From: DATKHF01 sp035510355
GTDB lineage: Bacteria; Patescibacteriota; Saccharimonadia; Saccharimonadales; UBA4665
Length of the DNA stretch: 64,000 bases
Direction of reading: 5' to 3'
Assembly: GCA_035510355.1 (NCBI GenBank)
Contig: DATKHF010000001.1
Coordinates: 1 to 64,000, forward strand
A program made the position numbers and the translations under genes. Within the stretch, counting starts at the first letter, position 1, and each line of letters begins with the position of its first letter. Below the pieces are notes generated by a model. The model made no database searches and was not told the DNA's origin. It saw only the letters and a list, made by a program, of their open reading frames with translations. This document shows positions 62,980 through 64,000 of this stretch, in pieces.

Positions 62980-64000
62980 TTAATCTTTTTCGAGGAACTC
63001 GTTTAAAGCCGTGCGCACATCTGGCACACTTTTAAGCATAGGAAGTCTTGGGCCACTCCGTTGGAGGGGACCAATAGCGGCCGTAAAACCGAGTTTTTTG
63101 GCTTCGGCCAATCGCTTTTCAATAAGAGGTACGTGACGAATTTCGCCTGAGAGGCCGACTTCGCCAAAGACCACCGCATTGGCTTTTAACTGTAAGCCTT
63201 TGGCCGCCGAACCAATCGCCATGCATACAGCTAAATCTGCAGCCGGTTCGCTGAGCCGGATACCGCCAACGATATTAATGTAAATGTCTTGGTCAGCCAA
63301 TTTCAATTTTGTACGCCGCTCCAGCATGGCCACTAAAAGATTAATGCGGTTTAAGTCTATGCCGCTTGCCGCTCGCTTGGGATAGCCATAGCTGGTCGGG
63401 TTAACTAGCGCTTGCACTTCAACTAGTAATGGGCGCGTCCCTTCAAGCGTAGCTAGGACAATTGAGCCATCACTGGCTTGACGTTCTGCCAGCAGTGCCG
63501 CCGAAGGATTGTCGACGATTCGTAGGCCACCTTCGGTCATTTCAAAGATGCCGGCTTCATTAGTTGAACCAAAGCGATTCTTGCTTGCTCGTAATATTTT
63601 AAAACCGCCATAGACATCACCTTCCAGCTGCAGTACGACATCAACGACATGCTCAAGTACCTTCGGACCTGCAATTGATCCCTCCTTAGTGACGTGACCA
63701 ACAATAATAACTGCCGTACCAGTTTGTTTGGCAGCCGCCATAATGAGTTGGGTGCTACCAGAAATTTGCGTAAGTGTGCCAGCTGATGAATTAAGAGTGC
63801 TGCATGTCAATGTTTGGATAGAATCAACGATAACCAGTTTATACTCGCCACTGGCAATACTCGTTGCAACATCGTCGGCGAGTGTGCTGGTGGCCAGCTG
63901 TAATTTACTCTGTGCGACGTGAAGACGCTCTGCTCGTAGCGCTATTTGATGAGCCGATTCTTCGCCACTAACATACAGAACCGTTTGCTTCACAGCAACG
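62980..64000 (-). CDS. radA: DNA repair protein RadA (3' part; gene continues past the window)
   Basis: The frame is open to the window edge, so the N-terminal zinc finger and Walker A are outside. Present: VLYVSGEESAHQIALRAERL, the Walker B strand LVIVDSIQTL, the RadA-specific KNRFGSTNEAGIFEM, and a C-terminal Lon-like domain (LVAMLERRTKLKLADQDIYI, then GEVGLSGEIRHV). It promotes branch migration in recombination. Convergent with the PBP gene, 13 bp apart. Confidence 0.95.
   Translation of the reverse strand, partial: VAVKQTVLYVSGEESAHQIALRAERLHVAQSKLQLATSTLADDVATSIASGEYKLVIVDSIQTLTCSTLNSSAGTLTQISGSTQLIMAAAKQTGTAVIIVGHVTKEGSIAGPKVLEHVVDVVLQLEGDVYGGFKILRASKNRFGSTNEAGIFEMTEGGLRIVDNPSAALLAERQASDGSIVLATLEGTRPLLVEVQALVNPTSYGYPKRAASGIDLNRINLLVAMLERRTKLKLADQDIYINIVGGIRLSEPAADLAVCMAIGSAAKGLQLKANAVVFGEVGLSGEIRHVPLIEKRLAEAKKLGFTAAIGPLQRSGPRLPMLKSVPDVRTALNEFLEKD

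Overview
The window looks like a chromosomal segment of a Patescibacteria/CPR bacterium, most likely Candidatus Saccharibacteria (TM7). This is inferred from tightly packed ribosomal genes, the absence of rpmD (L30) between rplO and rpsE, the absence of adk and map between secY and infA, tRNA genes with encoded CCA, and many small proteins of unknown function. TGA is used as an ordinary stop codon, so the UGA-Gly code of Gracilibacteria and Absconditabacteria does not apply.

Layout. 0-3.5 kb: a small membrane protein and an oxidative pentose phosphate operon (pgl-gnd-zwf). 3.5-4.2 kb: rpmG and three tRNAs. 4.2-7.2 kb: an array of small accessory genes (deoxyribosyltransferase-like, RelB/YafQ-like pair, RHH-like protein, Phd/ParE-like pair, HAD hydrolase), all on the + strand, separated by near-identical 29-bp repeats ending in CTGCACCA, the same 8 bases that end the adjacent tRNA-Tyr. 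A broken MFS transporter, a FUSC-like protein and a small membrane protein follow. 9-12.9 kb: a minus-strand operon (71-aa protein, trpS, rluD-like, holB-like, TPR protein) preceded by a leader with a short Trp-containing ORF and a terminator/antiterminator pair. 12.9-43 kb: one long minus-strand block carrying rpoB, rpoC, rpsL, rpsG, fusA, tuf, rpsJ, S10-spc-alpha genes, secY, infA, rpoA, rplQ, rplM and rpsI, interrupted by a few non-ribosomal genes. 43-48 kb: clpP, tig, hisS and unknowns. 48-64 kb: tRNAs, an FAD-linked oxidase, a VapBC-like module, rsmD, recG, a Crp/Fnr regulator, a prephenate dehydratase, a methyltransferase, tyrS, a class A penicillin-binding protein and the 3' part of radA.

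Main themes. (1) The 4.2-7.2 kb array has the architecture of a gene-cassette array without a visible recombinase. (2) trpS appears to be controlled by leader-peptide attenuation. (3) Proteins that usually bind zinc (RNA polymerase beta-prime at both sites, S4, L33, L36) have lost their cysteine ligands. (4) Several first genes of transcription units have a -10 box ending 6-7 bp before the ATG, so they are probably leaderless, while downstream genes carry Shine-Dalgarno sequences. All functional statements come from reading the sequence and from known family motifs; no database search was run.
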